In this document: positions 49,788-58,423 of the stretch, piece after piece
Layout: each line of letters starts with the position of its first letter
How positions within the stretch are numbered: position 1 is the stretch's first letter
Assembly (NCBI GenBank): GCA_965215025.1
Contig: CBDCCV010000001.1
Span: 1,612,001-1,676,000 of the forward strand
Direction: 5' to 3'
DNA: 64,000 bases
DNA from: CBDCCV01 sp965215025
Lineage (GTDB): Bacteria; Bacteroidota; Rhodothermia; Rhodothermales; Salinibacteraceae
Position numbers and translations under genes: made by a program
The notes under the pieces: generated by a model
Told to the model about the DNA's origin: nothing
Database searches by the model: none
Seen by the model: only the letters and a program-made list of their open reading frames with translations

Positions 49788-51347
49788 ATGATCGCCGTTT
49801 TGCTCTCCTGCGTGCTGTGGGCCGGGTGCCAGCAGCAGGCCGCACCGCCACCCTACGAGCCGCCGCCCGGCGTGGACGCGCGGCACTACGCCCTCGACCT
49901 GAGCCTCGACCCCGCGACGGGCCAGATCCGCGCGGCGCTCGACCTGAGCGTAGCGCACCCGGACACGCTCCGCGTGCTCCCGCTTCTTTTCAACGGCGTC
50001 CTCCAGCTCGACAGCGCCTTCGTCGGCCGCCGCGCGGCCAAAGTCGAGCGACGCGGCGACATGCTCCTCGTCCCGCTCCCCGCCGGTGCCGACTCCTCAC
50101 GCGTGCGGCTCGTCTACCACGGCACGCCGCCGGTGGGCCTCTACGCCGCCGAGCACGAGGGGCAGGAGCGCGTCTTCTACACGGACTCGTGGCCGTACCG
50201 CGCGCGCGGGTGGATGCCCGGCCTGCATCACCCCTCGGACCCGGCCACGCTCGACCTCACGCTCAGCCTGCCGATGGGTTACGAGGCCGTCGCCAGCGGG
50301 CAGCCCGGCGCCGTGGACACGCTCCGCAGCGACACGCTCGGCGGCGTGGTACGCTCGCGGTGGCAGCTTTCGGAGCCGGCGCCCACGTACAGCTTCGCCT
50401 TTGCCGCGGCCGACTTCGACGTGGTGGACGGCGCTGACGTCGAAGGCGCCGAGGCCGTGCCGGGGCGCGTGCCCATCCGCTACTACATGCTCGCTGGGGG
50501 GGCCGCCGGGGCGCGCCGCCTCAGCCGCACGCCCGAGATGATCGACTACTTCAGCGGCCTCATCGCGCCGTACCCGTTTGCGCGCTACGCCAGCGTCGAG
50601 GTGCCCATCTCCTACGCGGGGATGGAGAACGCCTCGGCCGCGTTCCTGCGCGCCTCGCTCTTTGACGAGGGCGATGTCGAAGCCGTGCAGGCGCACGAGG
50701 CCGCGCACCAGTGGTTCGGCGACCGCGTCGTGATCGAGAACTGGCGCGACCTTTGGCTCTCCGAAGGCATGGCCACGTACCTGACCTCGCTCTTCTACGA
50801 GCACGCCGACGGCGAAAACGCCGCCCACGCCCGCCGTGCCGACTTCGCCGCGCTCTCCCCAGCGAACCGCCGCCAAAACCGCGCGCTCGTCCCCGGCGGA
50901 CCCGTCGATCCGAGCGCGCACCTCGACTGGGTGCCCTACCGCAAGGGCGCGAGCGTCCTGCACCTCCTGCGCCTCACCTTGGGCGACGAGCCGTTCTTCA
51001 CCGCCCTGCGCACGGCCTACGCGCAGCACGCTGACGAGCCGCTTTCCACCGAGGAGTTCAAGGCGCTTTTAGAGCGCATCAGCGGGCGCGACCTCTCCGA
51101 CCTCTTCGCCGTCTGGGTCTACGGCGACGCGCTCCCTTCGCTCGAGACGACCTGGCGCGCTGAGGGCCGCACGCTCTCGTGGCAGATCGATAACGACGGC
51201 GGCACGCTTGCCGGCGTCCCGTTCCTCTTAGAGATCCGCCAGGGCGAGCGCGTCCGTTACGTCGAAGCCCCGCGCGGCGAGGTCACGCTCGCAGGTGACG
51301 AGGCGCCGGAGGTGCGGCCCGTCGGCGTGATGCTTGCGGTGGAATGA
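49788..51347 (+). CDS. M1-family metallopeptidase lipoprotein
   Basis: Zinc aminopeptidase anchored by lipid: signal and lipobox are IAVLLSCVLWAGC. The 519-residue protein has an N-terminal beta domain (ARHYALDLSLDPATGQIRAA), the substrate-binding GMENASAAF near residue 285, and the catalytic HEAAHQWFG (H303, E304, H307) with the third zinc ligand E326 in LWLSEGMA. A GTG at 49758 is an alternative start adding ten residues. It is shorter than full M1 aminopeptidases because the C-terminal helical domain is reduced. It is intact, unlike the second M1 gene at 58424-60444. Confidence 0.92.
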   Translation: MIAVLLSCVLWAGCQQQAAPPPYEPPPGVDARHYALDLSLDPATGQIRAALDLSVAHPDTLRVLPLLFNGVLQLDSAFVGRRAAKVERRGDMLLVPLPAGADSSRVRLVYHGTPPVGLYAAEHEGQERVFYTDSWPYRARGWMPGLHHPSDPATLDLTLSLPMGYEAVASGQPGAVDTLRSDTLGGVVRSRWQLSEPAPTYSFAFAAADFDVVDGADVEGAEAVPGRVPIRYYMLAGGAAGARRLSRTPEMIDYFSGLIAPYPFARYASVEVPISYAGMENASAAFLRASLFDEGDVEAVQAHEAAHQWFGDRVVIENWRDLWLSEGMATYLTSLFYEHADGENAAHARRADFAALSPANRRQNRALVPGGPVDPSAHLDWVPYRKGASVLHLLRLTLGDEPFFTALRTAYAQHADEPLSTEEFKALLERISGRDLSDLFAVWVYGDALPSLETTWRAEGRTLSWQIDNDGGTLAGVPFLLEIRQGERVRYVEAPRGEVTLAGDEAPEVRPVGVMLAVE

Positions 51348-51351
51348 GGGC

Positions 51352-51849
51352 GTGCTCGTTAGCGAATCAAGCCCTTCCATCTCTGTGAACAAATCATCTC
51401 CAGGAGAACGAAGCCGGTTGGAGCGGTTGCACTACTGGCTCGCGTTGGAGGTGAGCGGCGGCGCGCTTGGCTTTGGCGGCTTTTTCCTTTCGGCGGGCGC
51501 GGCGTTTCAGCTTTTGTTCTACGCGGCGCTTTTGTTCACACCGTACATGCTGTGGATGCTCCACAAGGCAGGCTGGCACGGCTGGATCAGGGGCTTCGCG
51601 TTGCTCGTCGGGCTGCCACTCGTCCTCTCGTACGGCGGATGGGCGAAGGCCGTCCTGAGCGGCCGGGCGGTGATGCTGCTCTTCGCCGGCGGGAGTCCGC
51701 TGGGGATGATCGGGCGCGTCCTGCCGCTCGCGGTGTTCTACCTCTACACCTGGGCGCTCAAGCACGCCGTGCGCGAGCGGATCGAGGCGTTGCGCTGGCA
51801 GGAAAAGTGGGCCGCCGAGAACGCGCAAGCAACCGCCGACGCCGCGTAG
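51352..51849 (+). CDS. Small polytopic membrane protein of unknown function
   Basis: A frame with about three or four hydrophobic segments (VSGGALGFGGFFLSAGAAFQ, LLFYAALLFTPYMLWMLH, FALLVGLPLVLSYG, IGRVLPLAVFYLYTWALKHA) and a charged C-terminal tail (RERIEALRWQEKWAAENAQA). I do not recognise a family. The start is uncertain. GTG 51352, GTG 51385 and TTG 51418 are all possible, and only the last has an AGGAG at 51402-51406. Any of these leaves the membrane core intact. The gene lies between the M1 lipoprotein and a HAD phosphatase, on the same strand. Confidence 0.6.
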   Translation: MLVSESSPSISVNKSSPGERSRLERLHYWLALEVSGGALGFGGFFLSAGAAFQLLFYAALLFTPYMLWMLHKAGWHGWIRGFALLVGLPLVLSYGGWAKAVLSGRAVMLLFAGGSPLGMIGRVLPLAVFYLYTWALKHAVRERIEALRWQEKWAAENAQATADAA

Positions 51850-51883
51850 CCTTAGCCCGCTCTCCGCACATCACCAAAAGCTT

Positions 51884-52660
51884 ATGATCGAACTCTTCGT
51901 CTCCGACATTGACGGCTGCCTGGCCCAGCCGTACCAGGCGTACGACCTCGTGCGTCTGCAAGAGATGGCCCGTTGCGTGGGCGAGAGCGGCGGCGTGGGC
52001 GAGGGCGGCGCGCGGCCGGCCTTCTCGCTCTGCTCCGGGCGGCCGTTCCCGTACGTCGAGGCCATGACGCAGCTTCTGGACGTGCGCGTGCCGGTGCTTT
52101 TTGAGAGCGGCGGCGGGCTGTTCAACCCCGTCACCGCGCGCACGGCCTGGCATCCGCACTTCACCGAGGAGGTCGAGGGGCAGATCGACGCGGTGCGCCG
52201 GTGGATGAAGGAAGATCTCCTGCCCGGCACGGGGATGCAGATCGACCACACCAAGCGCACGCAGGCCGGCCTCGTCGGTCCGGATGAGGAGGAGATCCGC
52301 CGCGCCATCGCCGTCGTGGAGCGCTTCGTGGACGAGAATGCACCCGGCTTCCGCGTCTTTCACACGCCCGTCTCTATCGACGTGGTGGCGCCGGACATCA
52401 CCAAAAAGCAGGGGCTGGCGTGGCTGGCCGAGCGGCTCGATCTCACGCTCGAAAACGTCGCCTACATCGGCGACACGAACGGCGACCTCGACGCGCTCGG
52501 CGCTGTGGGCTACGCCTTCGCCCCGGCCAACGCCACGGAGGCCGTCCGCCGCCGCGCCGCGCACGTGACGGAGGGCGCCGTGGCCGACGGCACGCTCGAA
52601 GCCTACCGCTGGTGCGTGAGGCGCAACGAGGCGGCGCTCGCCGAAGAACCGGCCCCGTGA
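51884..52660 (+). CDS. HAD-superfamily phosphatase (Cof/phosphoglycolate phosphatase-like)
   Basis: A 258-residue HAD hydrolase. Motif I is FVSDIDGCL (nucleophile Asp and the second Asp), motif II FSLCSGRP, motif III lysine in DITKKQGLAWLAERLDL, and motif IV AYIGDTNGDLDAL. A C2-type cap lies between motifs II and III. The family includes phosphoglycolate phosphatases and sugar phosphatases of archaeal/Cof type. The exact substrate is unknown. Confidence 0.88.
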   Translation: MIELFVSDIDGCLAQPYQAYDLVRLQEMARCVGESGGVGEGGARPAFSLCSGRPFPYVEAMTQLLDVRVPVLFESGGGLFNPVTARTAWHPHFTEEVEGQIDAVRRWMKEDLLPGTGMQIDHTKRTQAGLVGPDEEEIRRAIAVVERFVDENAPGFRVFHTPVSIDVVAPDITKKQGLAWLAERLDLTLENVAYIGDTNGDLDALGAVGYAFAPANATEAVRRRAAHVTEGAVADGTLEAYRWCVRRNEAALAEEPAP

Positions 52661-52867
52661 AGAGGCGTTCGAGGCACCATCCCCCGCACGTTCAACCCGG
52701 CGTCTGGAAAAAATGAAACGCCTCCGGCATCGAAAAAACTCAGAGGCGCCTTGTGCCGCAGCCTTTTACGGGGTTGACATTAAGGAACGGTTTTGGTTAT
52801 CTCCTTCGGCGAAGCGCACGCTTTGCGCGCCCAACCCCGCCGTCCATGCCCGACCGCCCCGCATCGC

Positions 52868-53632
52868 ATGTCTGCCCTGGCGCTGAGCTTTCTTTTCTGG
52901 TGGATCGCCCTCTTTAGCACGGAGGCGTCGCAGCGCGCCGTGGCGCAAAAGGCGGCCCCGCCGCCGCGTGCCGAGGCCGTCTTCTACGCCGTGGGCGAGC
53001 GCCCCACGATCTTCGCCGCGCCCGACTCCACGCGGCCGTACCTGGAGCTTGACTTCCGCGAGCCGGTCTTTTCTACGGGCACGCTCGGCGGCTGGCGCCG
53101 CGTCCGCACCTCGGACGGCGCCATGGGCTACGTCCGCGCCGAGGCCGTCTCGAACGTGTGGCTGCGCGTCTCGAAGCGGCGGCAGGCCGTCTACCTCTAC
53201 CGCGGCTCCGAACTCGTGGGCAAGCTCCCGGCGGACTTCGGCTACAACATCTTCGCGGACAAGGAGCAGCGCGGCGGCGAGCGCAAGCGCGACCACTGGC
53301 GCACGCCCGAGGGCACGTTCTACGTCGTGAGGAAGAACCCGCGCAGCCAGTTCCACAAGGCGCTCGTCATCAACTACCCCACCGTGGAGGACGCGCAGCG
53401 CGGCTTCCAGCGCGGTCTGATCTCCAAGCGCGAGCGCGACGCCATCGTCCAGGCGCAGGAGGCGTTCCAGATGCCGCCGATGGGCACGGCGCTCGGCGGC
53501 ATGATCGAGATCCACGGCGACGGCACCGGGGCGCAGACGAACTGGACGCACGGCTGCGTGGCCGTCCCCAACGTCCACATGAACCTGCTTTACCGCACCG
53601 CGCAGGTCGGCACGCCCGTCTTGATCGAGTAG
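52868..53632 (+). CDS. L,D-transpeptidase (YkuD) with SH3 domain
   Basis: An exported 254-residue enzyme with a signal peptide (LALSFLFWWIALFSTEASQR). Residues ~35-95 form an SH3-like domain (VYAVGERPTIFAA-type FYAVGERPTIFAAPDS, GGWRRVRTSDGAMGYVRAEA). The YkuD domain follows, with VNLRVSKRRQAVYLYRGSEL-like WLRVSKRRQAVYLY, TPEGTFYVVRKNPRSQFHKA, and the catalytic motif IEIHGDGTGAQTNWTHGCVA (His and Cys). It probably makes or edits peptidoglycan cross-links. I chose the ATG at 52868 because the signal sequence begins there. Confidence 0.92.
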   Translation: MSALALSFLFWWIALFSTEASQRAVAQKAAPPPRAEAVFYAVGERPTIFAAPDSTRPYLELDFREPVFSTGTLGGWRRVRTSDGAMGYVRAEAVSNVWLRVSKRRQAVYLYRGSELVGKLPADFGYNIFADKEQRGGERKRDHWRTPEGTFYVVRKNPRSQFHKALVINYPTVEDAQRGFQRGLISKRERDAIVQAQEAFQMPPMGTALGGMIEIHGDGTGAQTNWTHGCVAVPNVHMNLLYRTAQVGTPVLIE

Positions 53633-53682
53633 GCCGAGGCGCCCGTCCATCGCCGCCCCTTTTCGCCCGAAGCCCGAGAGCC

Positions 53683-54372
53683 ATGCTAAAACGCGCGCTC
53701 CGGCGCCTCCTTGGCCGCGCGGCCGGCCGCCTTTTTCCTACCAAGTGGAAGGAGTTCAACGAGCTGAAGTACTGGAAGGAGCGGAAGGCAAAAGAAGAGG
53801 TGCTCCGCCACGACCACTACGAAGCCTTTTACACGACGCACTTCGGCCTTGAGCCGAGCTTTTACGACGGCAAGAAGATTTTGGACATCGGCTGCGGCCC
53901 GCGCGGGAGCCTCGAATGGGCCGACGGGGCCGCCGAGCGCTGCGGGCTGGACCCCCTCGCCGACGATTACGCCAAGCTCGGCGCCGACAGGCACAAGATG
54001 ACGTACGTGGCGGCCGGCTCGGAGGCGATGCCGTTCGAAAACAACCGTTTCGACGTCGTCTGCTCATTCAACTCGCTCGACCACGTAGCAGACCTCGGCG
54101 CCACCGTAACCGAGATCAAGCGCGTGCTCAAGCCGGGCGGCCTGTTCCTCCTGCTTACCGACGTCAATCACGACCCCACCCCTTACGAGCCGCAGTCGTT
54201 CTCGTGGGACATCGTCGAGGCGTTCCGCCCCGAGCTTGAGCCGCTCGACGTGGCGCATTACGAGAAAAGGGCTGGCGGCATGTACGAGAGCATCGCACAG
54301 GGCGAGCGCTACGACCACGACGACCTCACCAAGCGCTACGGCATTCTCTCCGCTAAATTTGCTAAGCGGTAA
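53683..54372 (+). CDS. SAM-dependent methyltransferase
   Basis: A 229-residue class I methyltransferase. Motif I is KILDIGCGPRGSLEWADG, with AERCGLDPLADDYAKLG, the VAAGSEAMPFENNRFDVVCS segment, and the motif IV-VI region LNSLDHVADLGATV-like FNSLDHVADL, KRVLKPGGLFLLLTDVNHDP. The N-terminus is basic and amphipathic and may contact membrane or substrate. The substrate is unknown. It is followed 33 bp later by a second methyltransferase, so the two probably belong to one pathway, such as modification of a lipid or glycan. Confidence 0.88.
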   Translation: MLKRALRRLLGRAAGRLFPTKWKEFNELKYWKERKAKEEVLRHDHYEAFYTTHFGLEPSFYDGKKILDIGCGPRGSLEWADGAAERCGLDPLADDYAKLGADRHKMTYVAAGSEAMPFENNRFDVVCSFNSLDHVADLGATVTEIKRVLKPGGLFLLLTDVNHDPTPYEPQSFSWDIVEAFRPELEPLDVAHYEKRAGGMYESIAQGERYDHDDLTKRYGILSAKFAKR

Positions 54373-54405
54373 GTGCCTGCCTACGCATCCCGGAGCCGCG
54401 CCGCC

Positions 54406-55005
54406 ATGACCACTCTCGACGCGTACACCTCCGCGAACCACCAGAAGTACGCCTCGGGCGGGCGCTTCTACCGCTGGCAGCTTGGCCGCTTCTTGCGAAA
54501 ACTCCATGCGATGACGGCGGCGACGGCCCCGCGCACCGTCCTGGACGCCGGCTGCGGCGAGGGCTTCGTGACGGGTTATCTGAAAAAGAGAAGCCGAGCC
54601 TGGCAGATCACCGGCGTGGACCTGAGCGCCTCGGCCATCGCCTACGCCAAGGCGCACTTCGGCCACGCGGTGGATTTCCGGACGGGCAGCCTCTACGATC
54701 TGCCCTTCGATGACGGCGCCTTCGACACGGTCGTGTGCAGCGAGGTCCTGGAGCATCTGGACGAGCCGGCGCGCGCCGCGCAGGAGCTTAGGCGCGTGGC
54801 GCGGCGGGGCGTCGTGCTGAGCGTGCCGCGCGAGCCGTACTTCGAGGCGCTCGTCCGCCTGGGACGGCTCTTGGGCCGCAGCCCGGACCCTGGCCACGTC
54901 AACCACTGGACGCGGCGCGGCTTCCGCCGGTTTGTTGAGCGGCACTTCGGCGAGGCGGCGTTCGAGGCCGTGCACATCTACCAGCTTGCCTGCGCGCGCC
55001 TCTGA
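54406..55005 (+). CDS. SAM-dependent methyltransferase
   Basis: A 199-residue class I methyltransferase. Motif I is TVLDAGCGEGFVTGYLKKRS, followed by ITGVDLSASAIAYAKAHFGH, LYDLPFDDGAFDTVVCSEVL with EHLDEP, and ELRRVARRGVVLSVPREPYF. A group of lipid-linked and ubiquinone-like methyltransferases has this arrangement. I chose the ATG at 54406, ahead of the conserved helix. It is the second gene of a methyltransferase pair. Confidence 0.88.
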   Translation: MTTLDAYTSANHQKYASGGRFYRWQLGRFLRKLHAMTAATAPRTVLDAGCGEGFVTGYLKKRSRAWQITGVDLSASAIAYAKAHFGHAVDFRTGSLYDLPFDDGAFDTVVCSEVLEHLDEPARAAQELRRVARRGVVLSVPREPYFEALVRLGRLLGRSPDPGHVNHWTRRGFRRFVERHFGEAAFEAVHIYQLACARL

Positions 55006-55105
55006 ACCTGTCCTAGGCTTGAAGGCGGGCGGGTTTCGCATGGGGGCGGCGCGCGTATTATCTTCCGCGCAGATCGCCCCCTGCTCACCGCTGCCCCCCT
55101 CTGCC

Positions 55106-55822
55106 ATGCGCACGCTGCTCAGCTTCTTCGTCCTCGCCGCCCCGCTCCTGGCGGGCTGCTCTTCTTCTGAAAACGGAAACGCCACCGAGGCGCCGCCCGA
55201 TTGGGAAACGGCCTCTGACCGCTGGTGGAAAAGCGGCACCGACACCTCGGAGGCCTTCCGCAACCTCGAATCGCTCGAAGCCATGGGCCTGACCGAAGAG
55301 GTCACCTTCGCCGCCAGCGCCACGGGCATCACCGACGAGCAGGCCGCGCGCCAGGCCAAAAGCAACGTCCTGCCCCTCTACCGCCACGAGCCGCAGGTGG
55401 TGGATTCCATCTTCGCGCAGTACGTCGCTCCCGAGCTGGAAAAGGCCGTGGCGGCAGGCGGCGACGCGCGCGAGGCCGTGGACCAGTTTAAGAACACGAG
55501 CTACGACCTCCTGCGCGACCACTTCAACGAGCCGCGCGAGCGCCTCGCCCTCGGCGAGGACGTAGACGTGACCTACCCGGACAGCCTGCGCCAGACGGCC
55601 AGCGGAGAGGTGCAGATGCAGGTGCGTCTCAACGCCGAGGGCGAGCCGGTGGCCGTTGAACTCCTCGAAGGCGTGCACCCCACGCTTGACCGCATCGCCA
55701 TGCGCACGGCCACGCAGATGCGCTGGGACCCGGCCCAGGTTGCCCAGGGCAGCGAGTGGCAGCCGATCCCGTCGTGGGTCCGCTTCGCCGTGCACTTCCG
55801 CCGGCCGCCGTCGGCCTCGTAG
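55106..55822 (+). CDS. Lipoprotein with TonB-C-like domain
   Basis: A 238-residue lipoprotein (MRTLLSFFVLAAPLLAGCSS). The mature part begins with an acidic, helical region (WETASDRWWKSGTDTSEAFR). The last ~80 residues fit the TonB C-terminal fold: TASGEVQMQVRLNAEGEPVA, VELLEGVHPTLDRIAMRTAT and QMRWDPAQVAQGSEWQPIPS, WVRFAVHFR. Proteins of this type with no membrane helix are common in Bacteroidota and are not classical energy transducers. The function is unknown. Confidence 0.75.
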   Translation: MRTLLSFFVLAAPLLAGCSSSENGNATEAPPDWETASDRWWKSGTDTSEAFRNLESLEAMGLTEEVTFAASATGITDEQAARQAKSNVLPLYRHEPQVVDSIFAQYVAPELEKAVAAGGDAREAVDQFKNTSYDLLRDHFNEPRERLALGEDVDVTYPDSLRQTASGEVQMQVRLNAEGEPVAVELLEGVHPTLDRIAMRTATQMRWDPAQVAQGSEWQPIPSWVRFAVHFRRPPSAS

Positions 55823-55916
55823 GCGCGGAAGGGTTGCCTCCGTCCCGATGAAGAAATCCTGCTCAGCACTCGCACGTCTCTGCGGAAGACGGGTCCTGCA
55901 TCAAACGGCTCAGGCT

Positions 55917-56096
55917 ATGAGATACAAAGTGGCTCTCTGGAAGACGGACGAAGGGTACAGCGTTTCGTGTCCTGGTCTGCCTGGCTGCTGGTCGCAGGGC
56001 GAGACGGAAGCGAAAGCGCTCGAAAACATCGCCGAGGCGATTCGAGACTACCTCGCCGTGGCCGAGGAGATGGCCGAAGCGGACGTGGCTGCGTAG
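55917..56096 (+). CDS. hicB: HicB-like antitoxin
   Basis: A 59-residue protein of the HicB/UPF0150 type: YKVALWKTDEGYSVSCPGLP, GCWSQGETEAKALENIAEAI, RDYLAVAEEMAEADVA. It lacks a C-terminal DNA-binding domain, as in short HicB forms. It starts just 4 nt before the hicA-like frame, so the pair is one operon. It would neutralise the toxin by blocking its active site. Confidence 0.85.
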   Translation: MRYKVALWKTDEGYSVSCPGLPGCWSQGETEAKALENIAEAIRDYLAVAEEMAEADVAA

Positions 56097-56100
56097 CACG

Positions 56101-56314
56101 ATGCCGAAGCTTCCAGGCGTAAAGGCACCGAGATGCCGTGCGGGCGCCGAGGAAGGCGGGCTTCGAGGTCGTGCGCGAGCGCAAGCACATCGTCATGTCG
56201 GACGGACGGCGTATCCTGACCATCCCGCGCGGCGATCCCATCAACGCTTACACGATGGGCGGCATCGTAAAAGATGCGGGTCTGACGGTGGAGGCGTTCA
56301 GGAAGCTGCTTTGA
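56101..56314 (+). pseudogene. hicA: HicA-like toxin gene with a frameshift near its start
   Basis: The ATG frame encodes the expected HicA N-terminus MPKLPGVK but then leaves the family. The remainder is found in another frame, codons in phase with 56159: DAVRAPRKAGFEVVRERKHI, VMSDGRRILTIPRGDPINAY, TMGGIVKDAGLTVEAFRKLL, ending at TGA 56312-56314. One extra base between about 56119 and 56130 accounts for the shift. The catalytic histidine (ERKHIV) is retained. A short product could start at GTG 56138. So the gene is inactivated, slips by frameshifting, or contains a sequencing error. Confidence 0.75.
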
Positions 56315-56339
56315 AGACGGTGGAGGGGAAGCCGCCTGC

Positions 56340-57650
56340 TCACGCCACGAGCACGCCGGCGATGGTGGCCGTCATCCACGAGGCCAGGGCGCCGCCCAAG
56401 ACCGCGCGCAGGCCCAGCGCCGCGATCTCGCCCCGCCGGCTCGGCGCAATCCCGCCGATGCCGCCGATCTGGATCGCAATCGAGGAGAAGTTGGCAAAGC
56501 CGCACAGGGCGTAGGTGGCGATGATGACGGAGCGCTCGCTCATCGTCTCCGAAAGGTCGCGGAGCGAGCTAAAGGCGATGAACTCGTTCACGGCGATCTT
56601 CTCGCCCAGGAGCGTCCCAAAGCTCAAGATGTCGGCGCTCTCGACGCCCATGGCCCAGGCCAGCGGCGCGAAGAGGAAGCCGAAGACCGCCTGCAGGGAC
56701 AGCCCCTCGAAGCGCCCGCCGGAGGCGTCGGCCACGGCGCCGTTGAGGTCGTAGAGCTGCGTCCCAAAAATTACCGGCCCGCCGAGCCAGCCCAGCAGCG
56801 CGTTGATCACGCCGATGAGCGCGATAAAAGCGAGGAGCATGGCGCCCACGTTGAGGGCGAGCTTGAGGCCCTCGGCGGCGCCCTCGGCGGCGGCCTCAAT
56901 CACATTGCCTGACGGCTCCTCGTACTCGATTTTTGTGATGCCGCGCGTCTTGGGCGTGGCCGTCTCTGGGATGAGGATCTTCGCCATGACGATGGCCGCC
57001 GGCGCGCTCATCACCGAGGCCGAGAGCAGGTGCTTGGCAAAAAGCGTCCGGCTCGCCTCCGAGTCCCCGCCCAGAAAGCCGATGTACGCGGCCAGCACGC
57101 CGCCCGCAATCGTCGCCATGCCGCCGACCATGAGCGTCATCAGCTCCGAGCGCGTCATGTCTTTGACGTAGGGCCTGACGGCCAGCGGCGCCTCGGTCTG
57201 CCCGATGAAGACGTTGGCCGCCGCCGCCAAGGACTCGGCGCCGGAGATGCGCAGCGCCTTCTGCATCAGCCAGCCCAGCGCGCGCACGACCGGCTGCACC
57301 AAGCCGAGGTAGTACAACACGCCCATCAGCGCGGCGAAGAAGATGATGGTAGGCAGGACCTGAAAAGCGAAGTTGTTGCCCAGGCTCGGGTCGCCGAGGT
57401 CGCCAAAGATGAACGACGACCCCGCGTACGTGAACGAGAGCACCGCGTCGAAGAGGTTGGCGATGGCGTCGAAGACGACCTCGCCCGGCACCGTCCGCAG
57501 CACGAGGAGCGCAAAGACGAGCTGCAACCCGATCCCCGCCGCCACGAGCCGCCAGTCAATCGCCCGCCGGTCCGAGGAGAAAAGGACGGCCAGCCCCAAG
57601 AGCACGGCCATGCCGAACAGGCCGCGCAGCAGCAGAACGAGGAAGCTCAT
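56340..57650 (-). CDS. nupC: NupC-family concentrative nucleoside transporter
   Basis: A 436-residue inner-membrane symporter with about ten helices. Family marks include VLPTIIFFAALMGVLYYLGL, AAANVFIGQTEAPLAVRPYV, ELMTLMVGGMATIAGGVLAA, VNEFIAFSSLRDLSETMSER, and the terminal YALCGFANFSSIAIQIGGIG. It imports nucleosides with H+ or Na+. It converges with the hicBA pair (26 bp apart) and starts in a gap shared with a divergent lipoprotein gene at 57817. Confidence 0.94.
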   Translation of the reverse strand: MSFLVLLLRGLFGMAVLLGLAVLFSSDRRAIDWRLVAAGIGLQLVFALLVLRTVPGEVVFDAIANLFDAVLSFTYAGSSFIFGDLGDPSLGNNFAFQVLPTIIFFAALMGVLYYLGLVQPVVRALGWLMQKALRISGAESLAAAANVFIGQTEAPLAVRPYVKDMTRSELMTLMVGGMATIAGGVLAAYIGFLGGDSEASRTLFAKHLLSASVMSAPAAIVMAKILIPETATPKTRGITKIEYEEPSGNVIEAAAEGAAEGLKLALNVGAMLLAFIALIGVINALLGWLGGPVIFGTQLYDLNGAVADASGGRFEGLSLQAVFGFLFAPLAWAMGVESADILSFGTLLGEKIAVNEFIAFSSLRDLSETMSERSVIIATYALCGFANFSSIAIQIGGIGGIAPSRRGEIAALGLRAVLGGALASWMTATIAGVLVA

Positions 57651-57816
57651 GGAGGGAAAGTTACAGCCGCGTAAAAGAGTGCGCGCTGAATATAGGCGTT
57701 TCGGAGAAGGGGCGAAAGGCAGACAGACCCGCGAAACAGGAACGCGCTCCGCCTTCTTCAAGTGGGACGCTTCGGGCGTCGACACGCCTGTGCCAACGCT
57801 CGGATTTCGGGAGGAG

Positions 57817-58401
57817 ATGGTTGCAAAAAGCCTTACTGTAGCTCTCTTTCTGTTCTCCTCAGCCTGCGTTCTCGTTCTTGCTGCGTGCCAACGTGAACCC
57901 GGCACGAGGAGCGAGAACAGCGGCGCAGAGAAAGACCACTCGGCAGCTACCGCCGTGCGGGACAGCCTTGAGCGCTTGAGCCAGTTGCACGAAGCCGAGC
58001 TGCGCTTCAAGCTTGTGCCGACGGATTATCAACCCCGCGTGGGTGACACCGTCGCGGTGCGCTTACGGCTTGAGAACACCGGAGAGGACACGGTTCGCAC
58101 AGCATTCGCTAAGCCAGCCTGCTTCGTGGAACTCTACCGTGGAAAGGAGAAGCTGCGTCCCAGCGATCTGGAACATGCACTTCTTCAGCCTGAAGAGAAG
58201 GTGCTCCCACCCGGGGCGGACAAATCCGCTGAAGGTGGTCGTCTTCCCTTTAGGTTTGTCCCAGATCGGCCCGGGCGCTACACGGCGTGGTGTCGGGGAG
58301 AGGTCGCTTGGAGCAGGAGCGGTTCTGCCGACGTACCCGAGGCGCCGGAAGCAGTGGTCTTCTCGGCGCCGGTTCCCATCACCGTTTCAGAAGAGTCGTA
58401 A
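57817..58401 (+). CDS. Small lipoprotein with BsuPI-like beta domain
   Basis: A 194-residue lipoprotein (MVAKSLTVALFLFSSACVLV, lipobox ending LAAC). A helical linker is followed by a beta-sandwich region: ELRFKLVPTDYQPRVGDTVA, VRLRLENTGEDTVRTAFAKP, CFVELYRGKEKLRPSD and PGRYTAWCRGEVAW. This resembles the BsuPI intracellular-inhibitor fold, though the role here is unknown. An AGGAG just before the ATG (57811-57816) supports the start. It converges with the disrupted M1 gene at 58424. Confidence 0.7.
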   Translation: MVAKSLTVALFLFSSACVLVLAACQREPGTRSENSGAEKDHSAATAVRDSLERLSQLHEAELRFKLVPTDYQPRVGDTVAVRLRLENTGEDTVRTAFAKPACFVELYRGKEKLRPSDLEHALLQPEEKVLPPGADKSAEGGRLPFRFVPDRPGRYTAWCRGEVAWSRSGSADVPEAPEAVVFSAPVPITVSEES

Positions 58402-58423
58402 CTCGCGGAAGACAGCAGCGCTT

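Noticed and set aside
47065..49851. A 928-codon minus-strand open frame over cysD/cysNC
   Set aside because: The plus strand carries intact CysD, CysN and CysC motifs, and the antisense translation is low-complexity Arg/Val/His-rich.
52661..52760. Intrinsic terminator after the HAD phosphatase gene
   Set aside because: CGCCTC/GAGGCG arms exist, but the T-run lies on the minus-strand side, where no gene ends, so the orientation does not fit.
55106..55822. Classical TonB energy transducer
   Set aside because: The C-terminal fold fits, but the protein is a lipoprotein without a membrane helix or Pro-rich linker.
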